DNA of 64,000 bases, taken from positions 682,001-746,000 of the forward strand of contig DAJPFV010000001.1 of the NCBI GenBank assembly GCA_025993015.1, in the 5' to 3' direction. The notes below the pieces were generated by a model, which was not told where the DNA came from, made no database searches, and saw only the letters and a program-made list of their open reading frames with translations. Each line of letters starts with the position of its first letter. Positions within the stretch are counted from its first letter, which is position 1. The DNA is from Coriobacteriaceae bacterium (GTDB lineage Bacteria; Actinomycetota; Coriobacteriia; Coriobacteriales; Coriobacteriaceae). The position numbers were made by a program, and so were the translations under genes. Below are positions 1 to 8,099 of this stretch, in pieces.

Positions 1-612
1 GTGCTTGCAGTAGTCGGCAAACTCCTGACCGCGCTCGATACGCAGAGCGGCGTCGGGACGCATGGCGGGAACGACCTGAACGTCAAAACTGTCATCGGCA
101 GCAATCTTCTTGTGCCACTCAAAGCTGTCGGCAGGGTCGTCGGTAGTGCAGATCATGCGGACGTTGGACTGCTTGATTAGGTTGCGGCAGGTAAAGCTGG
201 CCTCGGCGAGCTTGGCGTTGGCAAGGTCCCAGACCTCCTGGGCGGTCTTGCCGTTGAGGACGCCCTCGTAGCCAAAGTAGCGCTTAAGCTCCAGGTGGCT
301 CCACTCAAAGACGGGGTTGCCAACGCAGCGACCCAGGGTCTCGGCCCACTTTTGGAACTTCTCGCGAGCAGGGGCATCGCCAGTGATAAAACGCTCGTCG
401 ACGCCGTTGGCGCGCATCAGGCGCCACTTGTAGTGGTCGCCGCCCAGCCAAACCTCGGTGATGTTCTCGAAACGCTTGTCCTCCCAGATCTCCTTGGGGG
501 AAATGTGGCAGTGGTAGTCGACGATGGGCATGCCCTTGGCAAAGTTGTGGAACAGCTCCTCGCCGGTCTTGGTGCTCAGCAGGAAATCCTGATCGTCCAT
601 AAAGTTTTTCAT
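1..612 (-). CDS. uxaC: Uronate (glucuronate) isomerase, 3' end cut off by the window
   Basis: The first 204 codons of a uronate isomerase, which interconverts D-glucuronate and D-fructuronate (or D-galacturonate and tagaturonate) in the cytoplasm at the top of hexuronate catabolism. The N-terminus MKNFMDDQDFLL is followed by DYHCHISPKEI at about residues 32-42, the metal-binding HxH motif of this amidohydrolase-superfamily enzyme. The ATG at 612 is taken as the start; an AGGGG element lies about 10 nt upstream. The full family is about 465 residues, so more than half lies outside the window. Paired LacI-type operators lie 50-100 bp upstream and a LacI-family gene follows further upstream on the same strand, which suggests local repression relieved by a hexuronate intermediate. 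Confidence 0.93.
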   Translation of the reverse strand, partial: MKNFMDDQDFLLSTKTGEELFHNFAKGMPIVDYHCHISPKEIWEDKRFENITEVWLGGDHYKWRLMRANGVDERFITGDAPAREKFQKWAETLGRCVGNPVFEWSHLELKRYFGYEGVLNGKTAQEVWDLANAKLAEASFTCRNLIKQSNVRMICTTDDPADSFEWHKKIAADDSFDVQVVPAMRPDAALRIERGQEFADYCKH

Positions 613-666
613 CAAACAGCCCCTTTGCTGGCAAGGCGGGCGCACGGCGCGCTCGTTATCCTTTAG

Positions 667-716
667 GTGAACGTTCACTATACTAATCCATTGCAACTCA
701 AAAGGTGAACGTTCAC
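667..716 (-). promoter_or_regulatory. Paired LacI-type operators upstream of uxaC
   Basis: A perfect 12-bp palindrome GTGAACGTTCAC occurs at 667-678 and 705-716, 38 bp apart centre to centre. The second is embedded in a longer palindrome (703-718). A TATAGT -10-like hexamer on the minus strand adjoins the promoter-proximal copy. A weaker inverted pair, TGAACGG/CCGTTCA, follows at 732-755. The CG-centred palindrome is typical of LacI-family sites. The neighbouring LacI protein is the probable ligand-responsive regulator; this pairing is inferred. Confidence 0.75.
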
Positions 717-849
717 CTAACCACCATGGGGTGAACGGTAGGTTTTGCCCGTTCAACGGTTGCCGGAGCTGTGACTTGCATGTATTGCGGACCGGTTGGC
801 GTCCCCGAACACCGAACTTGAGCGCTTTTGCTCAGGTGGGTCATGTTCC

Positions 850-1045
850 GACGTGCATTTTTGGGAGTATTCAGCATCGAAGCGCGCCGCGCGCCGTCCT
901 CGGCGCCCCGTTTGGTGCGCATATTGCGTCCGATCGGCATAAAAAGTGCCGCCGACGGCGAAATACGCCACCGGCGGCACTTAAAACAGTCGTTCTGCGC
1001 CTCATTCAGGGCATGCCAATGCTGAATACTCCCAAAATGCACGTC
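850..1045. repeat. Nested inverted-repeat element with 28-bp ends
   Basis: Positions 850-877 and 1019-1045 are inverted copies that differ by one T. Inside them is a second 11-bp perfect hairpin (944-954 with 972-982). The end sequence recurs as a single near-copy at 20884-20907. The element fills the gap between the LacI gene and the uxaC operators and contains no open frame that looks like a protein. Confidence 0.7.
941..982 (-). terminator. Terminator of the LacI gene
   Basis: An 11-bp GC-rich stem (944-954/972-982) with a second inner stem GGCG/CGCC (957-960/966-969). On the minus strand it is followed by TTTTTATGCC, so it reads as an intrinsic terminator about 90 bp after the LacI stop codon. 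Confidence 0.65.
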
Positions 1046-1071
1046 GCAAGAGGGGGTACCTGCCCGATCGA

Positions 1072-2151
1072 CTAAATTCCCGCAAGTTCGCAGTAGCGAT
1101 CGACATTGCTGGCAAATACCATCTCGACGGCGCCCTTCTGGACGGGCACCGTCGGGGTCCTTCCCCACAGCAGATAATCGCCCAGCGTCTTAGCGCCGCG
1201 ATACGCCAGGCTCGTCGGGTCCTTATAGACAATATTGGTAAAGATACCGCGGCGCAAGGCCAGGGCGCTTTCGGGAAACAGGTCGTTGCCGATCACCATA
1301 ACCTGACCGGCCTTGCCGCTCGAGACAAGCGCATCGGCAACCACTTCGGAACCAACGGCAAAAACGCTACAAATGAGCTCAGGGGCGTCCGGCGCACTCA
1401 AGCGCTTTTCGAGCTCATGCTTGAGCTGTTTGACTTGCGCATGGGCACCGGCAAGGTCCTCGACCTGCCATGGAATATCTCGTTCGCGCAGGTAATTGTG
1501 GAAGGCACGGGCGGTTAGATAGTGTGAATCGGTATAGGGGTCGCCCGCTAGCAGGAGCACGCGGGCATCGACACCAGCGGCGTGAACCAAGTTGACCGCC
1601 TGCTCGGCCATCAGGCTGCCCGCCGTTGAATAATCAGCCAGACTGGCGCCCAGACGGTCGAGGTGCGGACGGTCGCCGTCGACGAGCTCGATCGTCACGC
1701 CCGCCTCGGCAATCTGCCCCAAAAGCTCAGTTGCACGATCGTCGCCCGGCGCATAGGCGAGCAAGCCATCGATCTTCTCGCCCACCTGCAAACGCTCGTC
1801 GATTTGCTCGAGCGCATCAGCGTAGCCGCCCACGCCAAATTCAACACGCTCAACCGTAATGCCCTGGTCGATGACCTCCTGTTCAAAGCGATTGCAGCCT
1901 TCCCACAGGTAACGGAAAAAGTACGCTCCCTCGCGCGATGCGCGGGGCAGGCAAAACACCAGATTGATGTCCTTGCGGCGCAGGCTTGAGGCACTTGTGT
2001 TGCGGTGATAGCCCATGGCCTCGGCCTTGGCGTTCACCTTGGCGCGCACGGATTCGCTCACGCCGGCCTTTCCCGTCAGGGCCTTGTGCACGGTATTGAT
2101 GGAAACGCCAAGCTCGGCGGCTATGTCCTTCATGGTTACACGAGCGCTCAT
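1072..2151 (-). CDS. LacI-family transcriptional regulator
   Basis: A 359-residue repressor of the LacI/GalR family. The N-terminal helix-turn-helix (residues about 7-30, TMKDIAAELGVSINTVHKAL) is followed by the hinge region and a periplasmic-binding-protein-like effector domain to the C-terminus. The length is normal. The start ATG has a GGAG element 7 nt upstream. It lies upstream of uxaC on the same strand, separated by a terminator and two palindromic operators, so control of hexuronate use is the likely role. The effector cannot be read from the sequence. Confidence 0.9.
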   Translation of the reverse strand: MSARVTMKDIAAELGVSINTVHKALTGKAGVSESVRAKVNAKAEAMGYHRNTSASSLRRKDINLVFCLPRASREGAYFFRYLWEGCNRFEQEVIDQGITVERVEFGVGGYADALEQIDERLQVGEKIDGLLAYAPGDDRATELLGQIAEAGVTIELVDGDRPHLDRLGASLADYSTAGSLMAEQAVNLVHAAGVDARVLLLAGDPYTDSHYLTARAFHNYLRERDIPWQVEDLAGAHAQVKQLKHELEKRLSAPDAPELICSVFAVGSEVVADALVSSGKAGQVMVIGNDLFPESALALRRGIFTNIVYKDPTSLAYRGAKTLGDYLLWGRTPTVPVQKGAVEMVFASNVDRYCELAGI

Positions 2152-2247
2152 GGGATTACTCCGTTATAGATAAGTTGCCAATTTACAGTTCAGTTAACGA
2201 TACCCAAAAATACTCTTCAACTCGCCGCGCTCGCGCCCAAATGCGCA

Positions 2248-2281
2248 AAGCGCCCCGCGAACGGATGCTCGCGAGGCGCTT
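2248..2281 (-). terminator. Hairpin after the feo operon
   Basis: Inverted arms (2248-2259 and 2270-2281) rich in GC form a stem about 12 bp after the stop of the FeoB-associated gene. The minus-strand T-tract is short (TTTGCGCATTT), so efficiency is uncertain. Confidence 0.45.
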
Positions 2282-2294
2282 GGATGTCTAGACC

Positions 2295-2495
2295 TTATTT
2301 GATACCGCGGCCCAAGTCTTCGGCGATTTTGTCCACGCCCTTAAGTGCGGCGCACGTCTTTTTGTTGGAGCAATGCCCCGTGCAAACGCCACCCTGAGCG
2401 CAGTCGGCGCAGGTGCCCTTGCGGTAGATGCGCACGCATACCGCGACAAACGCAATACCAATAACAGCCAGTACAACAATATCGATAGGTGCCAT
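2295..2495 (-). CDS. FeoB-associated Cys-rich membrane protein
   Basis: A 66-residue protein with one N-terminal membrane helix (about residues 4-22), a short basic turn and a cysteine cluster (CADC, CTGHC, CAAL). This is the layout of the small Cys-rich proteins that follow feoB in many anaerobes; their proposed role is to assist ferrous iron transport or electron handling. A GAGGAGG element lies 6 nt upstream of the start. It is the last gene of the feo operon, 175 bp after feoB. That gap holds a 38-bp dispersed repeat and a hairpin, so it may be partly uncoupled from feoB. Confidence 0.85.
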   Translation of the reverse strand: MAPIDIVVLAVIGIAFVAVCVRIYRKGTCADCAQGGVCTGHCSNKKTCAALKGVDKIAEDLGRGIK

Positions 2496-2546
2496 AGCAA
2501 GCCTCCTCTAGTTAACCACCACTTACTTTACCCCATTCTCCACCTA

Positions 2547-2584
2547 CCAAAAAGGGACAGGTTTGTTTTGGTCGGTTTTATCTG
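2547..2584. repeat. Solo copy of a 38-bp dispersed repeat
   Basis: This 38-bp stretch, which includes AGGGACAGGTTTGTTTTGG, matches 56906-56943 with one mismatch. At the second site it is one arm of a large nested hairpin. Here no matching opposite arm is found within the feoB intergenic gap. Confidence 0.7.
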
Positions 2585-2608
2585 CGGAAACGCCACATCT
2601 CTCCCACC

Positions 2609-2645
2609 AAAAAGCCCGAGTGTCGCTGGGACACCCGGGCTCGTG
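2609..2645 (-). terminator. Hairpin downstream of feoB
   Basis: The arms AGCCCGAGTGTC and GGACACCCGGGCT flank a short loop just after the feoB stop codon. On the minus strand the hairpin is followed by TTTTTGGTGGG. It could terminate or attenuate transcription before the FeoB-associated gene. Confidence 0.6.
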
Positions 2646-2670
2646 GAAAGGGGTTAATCCTTATTCGGAC

Positions 2671-4998
2671 TTAAGCGGAAACTGCGGCGGAAGCAGTGTT
2701 GGTCTCGTCCTCATCGGTCCATGCATGCTTGGGCATGGGTCGGAAAATCTGGAAGAGCATCGCAACCAGCAGCACAATGGCCACAACCGTCCAGATACCA
2801 AACTGCCCAAGGACAAGCAGGTTGTAGAACTGGTTGATGAACAGGCCAATCACCCAAGCGAAGGCGCACTCGTAGCCGATGGCAATCGCGGTCCACTTGC
2901 CAGAGTCCATCTGGTTGCGGATGGTGCCAATGGCGGCAAAGCACGGAGCGCACAGCAGGTTGAAAGCGCCAAAGGCAACGCAAGCGCCCATGGTCGGGAA
3001 CATGCCGGCAAACGCGGTCCACAGGCTCGGATCGGTCTCGGCGGCATCGGCAACGGACAGCAGCGAGCCGGCGGTGGCGACGACGTTCTCCTTGGCGACA
3101 AGACCCGAGACGGACAGTGCTGTTGCCTGCCAGGTGCTAAAGCCGAGCGGGGCGAAGATCCAAGCGACCAGGTTGCCGAGCATGGCAAGCACGGAGTAGT
3201 CCATGAACTCCTCGGGGATGCCGTCCATCGCAGGCAGGAAGCCAAAGGAACCGTTGTAGCTACCAAAGTTGGACAGGAACCAAACCACGACGGTGGACGC
3301 GAAGATGACCGTGCCGGCCTTCTTGATAAAGGCCCAGCAGCGCTCCCACACGTGCAGCGCCCAAGAGCGGATCGCCGGGAAGTGGTAGGCAGGAAGCTCC
3401 ATAACAAACGGCGTCGGGCGGCCGGCGAAGAGCTTGGTCTTCTTGAGCATGAGGCCCGAGGCGATGACGGCAAAGACGCCCAGGAAGTAGAAAAGCGGGC
3501 TGATCCACGCGGCGGTGGTAGAAGAATCGCCGATGATGGAACCCATGAGCAGGGCGATGATCGGCAGCTTGGCGCCACAGGGAATAAACGTGGTGGTCAT
3601 GACCGTCATGCGGCGGTCCTTCTCGTTCTCGATGGTCTTGGTGGCCATGACGCCGGGGACGCCGCAGCCCGAGGACACGAGCATGGGGATGAACGACTTA
3701 CCGGACAGGCCAAAGCGGCGGAACACGCGGTCCATGATGAAGGCGACGCGGGCCATATAGCCGCAGTCCTCCAGGAAGGACAGCATCACAAAGAGCAGGA
3801 ACATCTGCGGCACAAAGCCGAAGATGGCGCCCAGGCCGCCAACGATACCGTCGCAGACCAGCGAATCGACCAGGCCGCCGTCCTCGGTGCCACCCGCCAC
3901 GAGGGCATCGTGCACCATGGTGGTGATACCCGGGACATAGGGACCGTACTGTGCCGGGTCGACCGAGTCGGCGTCGTCACCCGCGGCCTCGACAGCCGCG
4001 TCGTAAGCGTCGCGGCCCTGACCGAGCACGTACCAGCCGTCGGTGCCGAAGAGCTGGTCGTTGGTGAAGTCCGTCACCGTGCCACCCAAGGTGGAAACGG
4101 CGATGTAGTACACGCAGAACATGATGACGACAAAAATCGGCAGGCCCAGGATACGGTTGGTAACCACGCGGTCGATCTTCTCGGAGGTGCTCATCTTTGC
4201 CGGAGCCTTGGTGAGGCACTCGTCAATGATGTGGGCAATCACGCCGTAACGCTCGCCGGTGATGATGGACTCGGCGTCGTCGTCGCAGTCCTGCTCGCAC
4301 TGGGCGACCAGCTGCTCCACGCGAGCGGCCTTCTCCTTGGTGAGGTTGATGAGCTTGCAGGCGTCCGCGTCGCGCTCAAACAGCTTGACAGCGTAGTAGC
4401 GGCGCTTGTTGGCGGGAACGCTCGCCGGCAGGTTGTTCTCGATGTGGTCCAGAACGTCCTCGATGGAAGAGTCGAACTTGTGCTCCGGCACCTGGCCCTT
4501 AGAAGCAGCGGACTTCTTAACCTGCTCGAAGAGCTCCGTGATGCCCTTGTTCTTAAGAGCGGAGATCATCATAACCGGGCAGCCGAGCTTCTTGGAAAGC
4601 TTGTCGGTGTCGATCTTGTCGCCGTTCTTCTCGACCAAGTCGGCCATGTTGAGGGCAACGACCACGGGCAGGCCGGTCTCGATGACCTGAAGCGCCAGAT
4701 ACAGGTTGCGCTCGAGGTTGGTGGCGTCGACAACCTGGACGACAACATCGGGCTCGCCGCTCATGAGGTAATCGCGCGAGCATTGCTCCTCGGGGCTGTA
4801 GGGGGAAAGCGAGTAGATGCCAGGGAGGTCCGTGATGGTAACGTTCTTGTCGCTTAGGAGCTTGGCCTCCTTTTTCTCAACCGTGACGCCGGGCCAGTTG
4901 CCAACGTAGCCGTTGGCGCCGGTGATCAGGTTGAAAAGCGTGGTCTTGCCGCAGTTGGGGTTACCCGCCAGCGCGACATGGATCTGAGAATCCGCCAT
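2671..4998 (-). CDS. feoB: Ferrous iron transporter B
   Basis: A 775-residue polytopic membrane GTPase that imports Fe2+. The N-terminal G domain has G1 (GNPNCGKTT, about residues 12-20), G3 (DLPGIYSL) and G4 (NMAD). A helical spacer follows, then the membrane domain with the paired Gate regions (FIPMLVSSGCGVPG and the later VSGLVAKENVVAT). An AAGGAAGAAGGA tract precedes the ATG. It is third in a feoA-feoA-feoB-Cys-rich operon. The extracellular stretch between the first membrane helices contains an acidic insertion (about residues 330-370). Full length and intact. Confidence 0.97.
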   Translation of the reverse strand: MADSQIHVALAGNPNCGKTTLFNLITGANGYVGNWPGVTVEKKEAKLLSDKNVTITDLPGIYSLSPYSPEEQCSRDYLMSGEPDVVVQVVDATNLERNLYLALQVIETGLPVVVALNMADLVEKNGDKIDTDKLSKKLGCPVMMISALKNKGITELFEQVKKSAASKGQVPEHKFDSSIEDVLDHIENNLPASVPANKRRYYAVKLFERDADACKLINLTKEKAARVEQLVAQCEQDCDDDAESIITGERYGVIAHIIDECLTKAPAKMSTSEKIDRVVTNRILGLPIFVVIMFCVYYIAVSTLGGTVTDFTNDQLFGTDGWYVLGQGRDAYDAAVEAAGDDADSVDPAQYGPYVPGITTMVHDALVAGGTEDGGLVDSLVCDGIVGGLGAIFGFVPQMFLLFVMLSFLEDCGYMARVAFIMDRVFRRFGLSGKSFIPMLVSSGCGVPGVMATKTIENEKDRRMTVMTTTFIPCGAKLPIIALLMGSIIGDSSTTAAWISPLFYFLGVFAVIASGLMLKKTKLFAGRPTPFVMELPAYHFPAIRSWALHVWERCWAFIKKAGTVIFASTVVVWFLSNFGSYNGSFGFLPAMDGIPEEFMDYSVLAMLGNLVAWIFAPLGFSTWQATALSVSGLVAKENVVATAGSLLSVADAAETDPSLWTAFAGMFPTMGACVAFGAFNLLCAPCFAAIGTIRNQMDSGKWTAIAIGYECAFAWVIGLFINQFYNLLVLGQFGIWTVVAIVLLVAMLFQIFRPMPKHAWTDEDETNTASAAVSA

Positions 4999-5073
4999 TC
5001 AATCCTTCTTCCTTGTTTGCCCGCGCTGCTTTCTCCGCGCAGGCTGGATAATGTGCTTTAAAGTTGCTGCATT

Positions 5074-5094
5074 AAGTTAGAAAAACCTAACTTT
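5074..5094 (-). promoter_or_regulatory. Palindrome between feoA and feoB
   Basis: The inverted arms AAGTTAG and CTAACTT, separated by six bases, lie about 80 bp upstream of the feoB start. The shape (TTAG..CTAA in an AT-rich setting) resembles sites of metal-dependent DtxR/MntR-type repressors. The assignment is inferred from shape only. Confidence 0.35.
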
Positions 5095-5121
5095 ATCTGC
5101 AGAAATATACGTCGCAAGCCC

Positions 5122-5343
5122 TTACTGGACCTCGACGACGGCCGCCTCCTCCTTGCGGATGGAAAGCTCGTAGCCGCGTACGTTGATCTCGACCGGATCA
5201 CCGAGCGGCGCGACCTTCACGACCTTGAACGAAGTGCCCTTGATGAGCCCCAAGTCCATAAGGTGGCGGCGAAGCGCACCCTCACCGTGAAGCTTGACGA
5301 TGGTGGAGCTCTCGCCCACCTTAACGTCACCCAACGTCTTCAT
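5122..5343 (-). CDS. feoA: FeoA-family protein, second copy
   Basis: A 73-residue SH3-like FeoA protein (MKTLGDVKVGESSTIVKL, then LRRHLMDLGLIKG and a C-terminal beta hairpin ending in EVQ). FeoA is cytoplasmic and is thought to modulate FeoB. It lies 39 bp after another FeoA gene and 123 bp before feoB. An AAAGGGGG tract lies upstream of the ATG. Duplicated FeoA genes are common in anaerobes, and the two copies here differ strongly, so they are not a recent duplication. Confidence 0.92.
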   Translation of the reverse strand: MKTLGDVKVGESSTIVKLHGEGALRRHLMDLGLIKGTSFKVVKVAPLGDPVEINVRGYELSIRKEEAAVVEVQ

Positions 5344-5382
5344 CCTCTTGTCCCCCTTTCGGTTTTTATGAAATGCTGCAGA

Positions 5383-5625
5383 CTAACCGACGGTCATGAT
5401 GTGCATGGCAACCTTGGAATCGATGCCAAAGCGTGCGCCCAGCACCGTGACGATGATATTGGCACCACTCGAGCTCACCACGTGGATTTCGTTGCCCTCG
5501 ACAAAGCCGAGGTCCTTGAGGTGGTGCTTCATGTCCTCATTGCCCTTTACACGAGACACGCGCACGGTTTCGCCCGCTTTTACCATCGAAAGCGGCATGG
5601 CCGGCATCTGCGGTCCGCAAGACAT
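5383..5625 (-). CDS. feoA: FeoA-family protein, first copy
   Basis: An 80-residue FeoA-domain protein at the head of the feo operon. The core AGETVRVSRVKGN..MKHHLKDLGFVEGNEIHV is the usual FeoA SH3-like fold. It has a longer N-terminus than its neighbour, with one cysteine near the start (MSCGPQM). TAGGAG precedes the ATG. A long palindrome lies 42-97 bp upstream, where the operon promoter is expected. Confidence 0.9.
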   Translation of the reverse strand: MSCGPQMPAMPLSMVKAGETVRVSRVKGNEDMKHHLKDLGFVEGNEIHVVSSSGANIIVTVLGARFGIDSKVAMHIMTVG

Positions 5626-5666
5626 GAGTTGCTCCTAACGTCAGTTCGTCCTCAACATCGACGCGT

Positions 5667-5722
5667 AAAAAGTTAACCACGTCTATGTTCGCTATAGTAA
5701 ACTAGCACGTGGTTAACTTTTT
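5667..5722 (-). promoter_or_regulatory. 16-bp inverted repeat at the feo promoter
   Basis: AAAAAGTTAACCACGT (5667-5682) and its exact reverse complement (5707-5722) are separated by 24 bp that contain TATAG and TACTAT elements. It sits 42 bp upstream of the first feoA. The layout suggests a dimer of dimers or two facing operators around an iron-regulated promoter; the regulator is unknown. Confidence 0.6.
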
Positions 5723-5773
5723 GGAAAGGGTCCCCATTCAGATTTCGAAAAAGTTTCCTATACGAAACAAAAA

Positions 5774-5804
5774 GGCGCGGCAAAGGACCATCCTTTACCG
5801 CGCC
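5774..5804 (-). terminator. Terminator of the HPr-like gene
   Basis: A 14-bp stem (5774-5787/5791-5804) with one mismatch and a 3-nt loop. On the minus strand it is followed by TTTTTGTTTC. It starts 10 bp after the HPr stop codon, so the feo operon is insulated from it. Confidence 0.85.
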
Positions 5805-5813
5805 CTATCATGC

Positions 5814-6062
5814 TTAGAGCGAGAGATTTCTGATCGATGTGACACAGGAGGCCTCATCCACGCCCGAAACGCGGAACACGACGTCTTCGCCACATTCACC
5901 GCAGAGTGCCATGAGCCCTATAACGTCGCGGCCATCCGTGTGGCGATCGCCGATACTGACTGACACGTCGCTACGATGCTTGGCAATGATGTCATAGAGC
6001 AGCGCAACCGGGCGGGCATGCAATCCCAACGGATCTTTAATCGTCTTCGTAAATTCGACCAT
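5814..6062 (-). CDS. HPr-like phosphocarrier with Asp at position 46
   Basis: An 82-residue HPr-family protein. The active-site motif GLHARP puts His at residue 15 as in PTS HPr, so transfer of phosphate from enzyme I is possible. At the regulatory site the usual KSIMG motif reads RDVIG, with Asp at residue 46 where HPr kinase would modify Ser. It may be a general HPr or a specialised paralogue; no PTS genes lie nearby. The start at 6062 is chosen because GGGAGGGG lies 5 nt upstream; an in-frame start 24 nt earlier has no such site. It is followed by its own terminator, so it is monocistronic or the last gene of a unit. Confidence 0.85.
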   Translation of the reverse strand: MVEFTKTIKDPLGLHARPVALLYDIIAKHRSDVSVSIGDRHTDGRDVIGLMALCGECGEDVVFRVSGVDEASCVTSIRNLSL

Positions 6063-6160
6063 GTCCCCTCCCACGACATCGCACATTCGGCCGGCGACCC
6101 AGCCACGTGGTAGCTATTGTAGCGTTAGATGCTTGTCGAGAGCTCCTCTGAACACCTCGT

Positions 6161-6376
6161 GGGCAAAAAGTGGCAAATATGAGTACTGCCACCAATTTAG
6201 TAGCAGCAAAATCGAGAGCAAATTGCTTGCTTTAAGCGATTCGAAGAGGTTGAAAGCCGTCAAACGCCCTTTAAAGGGGGTTAGATAAATTGATTGTGAG
6301 CCCATTTTTGCTCAGAACAGGCCGAAAAATATGACACCTCTTTTGCAACAGTACTCATATTTGGCATTTTTTGCCC
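6161..6376. mobile_element. 216-bp AT-rich element with 28-bp inverted ends (MITE-like)
   Basis: Positions 6161-6188 and 6349-6376 are inverted repeats matching at 26 of 28 positions. The 160 bp between them are AT-rich compared with neighbouring genes and contain no convincing gene; one 63-codon frame runs through but has no recognisable features. No clear target duplication was seen. It lies between the HPr start and the transporter terminator. Confidence 0.55.
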
Positions 6377-6407
6377 AAAGGGTCCAAAACCATGCCCCAA
6401 AACACAA

Positions 6408-6435
6408 AAGGAGGGGCCTCGTAAGGCCCCTCCTT
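6408..6435 (-). terminator. Terminator of the APC transporter gene
   Basis: An 11-bp perfect stem (6408-6418/6425-6435) with a 6-nt loop, followed on the minus strand by TTTTGTGTTTTGG. Confidence 0.9.
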
Positions 6436-6482
6436 AGGAAGGGGAATCGTTTTATTCCACAGCCGCAGATTAATCCTAGCCG

Positions 6483-7946
6483 CTACTCCATCATGTCGAG
6501 GACGGAGGGGCGCAGCTCGCTCTCGGCGGCCTCGGGATCGGTCTCGCGCAGACGGTTGATATAGCGGTTGTACCACATCACGGCAAGGCCCAGGAAGACA
6601 ACCACGCCGCCAACGTTGTAGACCAGCGTCAGCCACAGCGGCTGATCGAGCGGAATGGTGCCGCAGATAAGCACGAAGCAGAAGACCACAAGCAGGAATA
6701 CGGCAACGACCAGGCCAAAGCTGCGCGAGCCCATGCGGAAGCCACGGGGAGCAGCATCGAAGTTCTTGCGCAGCATAAAGTAGGCAAGCAGAATCAGCAG
6801 CGGCGGGAGCAGAGCGGTGGCAGCCGTCATGTTGGTGACGATCATGAGCAGGTCGTCGAGGTTACCAGAGCCCAGGGCCGGGATGATCAGGATGGGGACG
6901 ACGATGGCGAACTGCAGCCAGGCAGCGCGGGCAGGAATGCCGTGCTCGTTGAGCTCGACGATCTTGCTACCAAAGACGCCCTTGGGGATCTCGGTGAAGA
7001 AGACCTTGATGGGAGCGGAGGTCCACATCATGAGGGAACCCAGCGTAGCGGCGAGAAGGATCAAGCCGATGACGCGCGTGGACACTTCCATAGGAATGCC
7101 AAAGTGGGCAAAGACAGCGCCGAACACGTCGAAGATGCCGGTGGAGATGGCAACGCCGCCCTCGGGAATGAACAGGTTGACCAGCAGCGAAGCGCCTGCA
7201 TACAGAAGGCCGATGGTCAGGCCGGCGATAACGACGGTGCGCACGAAGGCCTTGACGCCACCCTTAAGGTCGTTAAGGAACACGCCGACAGACTCAGCGC
7301 CGCCAACGCCCTGGATGATCCAGGCAAGCGTACCGAAGAAGCCCCACATAGTGGCGAAGTTGCTCATGTCGGGAGCCATGTTGGCGGGCGTGGGAGCCGT
7401 AGCGAACTCAACGCCGCCAAAGGCAGCAGCCAGGGACAGCAGGATGAACACGGCAGTCAGGCCGAGAGCCGCGGTCGAACCGAAGGAGGAAATAGAGCCG
7501 ATCCACTTAGCGCCCTTGGTCGAAACCCACGTGGCGATAGCAAAGACGACGATCTCGATAATGGTGATCCACAGCTGCGAAAGCTCGGCATTGGCACCAA
7601 AGAACACGTAGCTCGCGTAGATGATGACGTTGGGCAGGACGGACGCAAAGTAGAACAGGTTGACGAACCAGTAGCTAAACGCCGTCAGGAACGCCCAGCG
7701 GCCGCCCATCGAGGTCTTGACCCAGGCGTACACGCCCGACTCGGAGTCCTTGTTGAGGCCGACAAACTCGGCGGTAACCAGGGTATAGGGGACAAAGTAC
7801 AAAAGCGTGGCGAAGAAGAACGACGGCGCGGCTGCCAAGCCGATAGCCGCGTTGTTGTTGATGATGTTCTTGATACCGAACACGGCGGCGACCGTCATGC
7901 CCAGCAGAGCGAACGAACCAATCGTTCCTCGTTTTTCAGAGCTCAT
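6483..7946 (-). CDS. APC-family amino acid permease
   Basis: A 487-residue membrane protein of the amino acid-polyamine-organocation superfamily with about 12 hydrophobic helices. The first helix carries the family signature GMTVAAVFGIKNI, and helix 3 follows the GVYAWVKTSMGG motif. It is closest in general look to the glutamate/GABA antiporter and YjeM-like branch, but the substrate cannot be assigned. The start at 7946 (MSSEKRG) is favoured by GGGAGG 7 nt upstream. It stands alone with its own terminator. Confidence 0.9.
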   Translation of the reverse strand: MSSEKRGTIGSFALLGMTVAAVFGIKNIINNNAAIGLAAAPSFFFATLLYFVPYTLVTAEFVGLNKDSESGVYAWVKTSMGGRWAFLTAFSYWFVNLFYFASVLPNVIIYASYVFFGANAELSQLWITIIEIVVFAIATWVSTKGAKWIGSISSFGSTAALGLTAVFILLSLAAAFGGVEFATAPTPANMAPDMSNFATMWGFFGTLAWIIQGVGGAESVGVFLNDLKGGVKAFVRTVVIAGLTIGLLYAGASLLVNLFIPEGGVAISTGIFDVFGAVFAHFGIPMEVSTRVIGLILLAATLGSLMMWTSAPIKVFFTEIPKGVFGSKIVELNEHGIPARAAWLQFAIVVPILIIPALGSGNLDDLLMIVTNMTAATALLPPLLILLAYFMLRKNFDAAPRGFRMGSRSFGLVVAVFLLVVFCFVLICGTIPLDQPLWLTLVYNVGGVVVFLGLAVMWYNRYINRLRETDPEAAESELRPSVLDMME

Positions 7947-8099
7947 AAGCCCTCCCAATCATCTATTAAATGTCATCTAAACCCGTCCGAGCTGCAAGTG
8001 CAAACACGGACGGCGCACCTGCTAAGGGGAATGGGGAAAAGGGAGTCAACAAAGCCATCCCCCTTAACGGCGCGAAGCAAACGTCCAGGCGGACGAATA

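Noticed and set aside
2563..4857. A 764-codon open frame opposite feoB
   Set aside because: Antisense shadow of feoB with His/Gly/Asp-rich composition; no ribosome site or homology.
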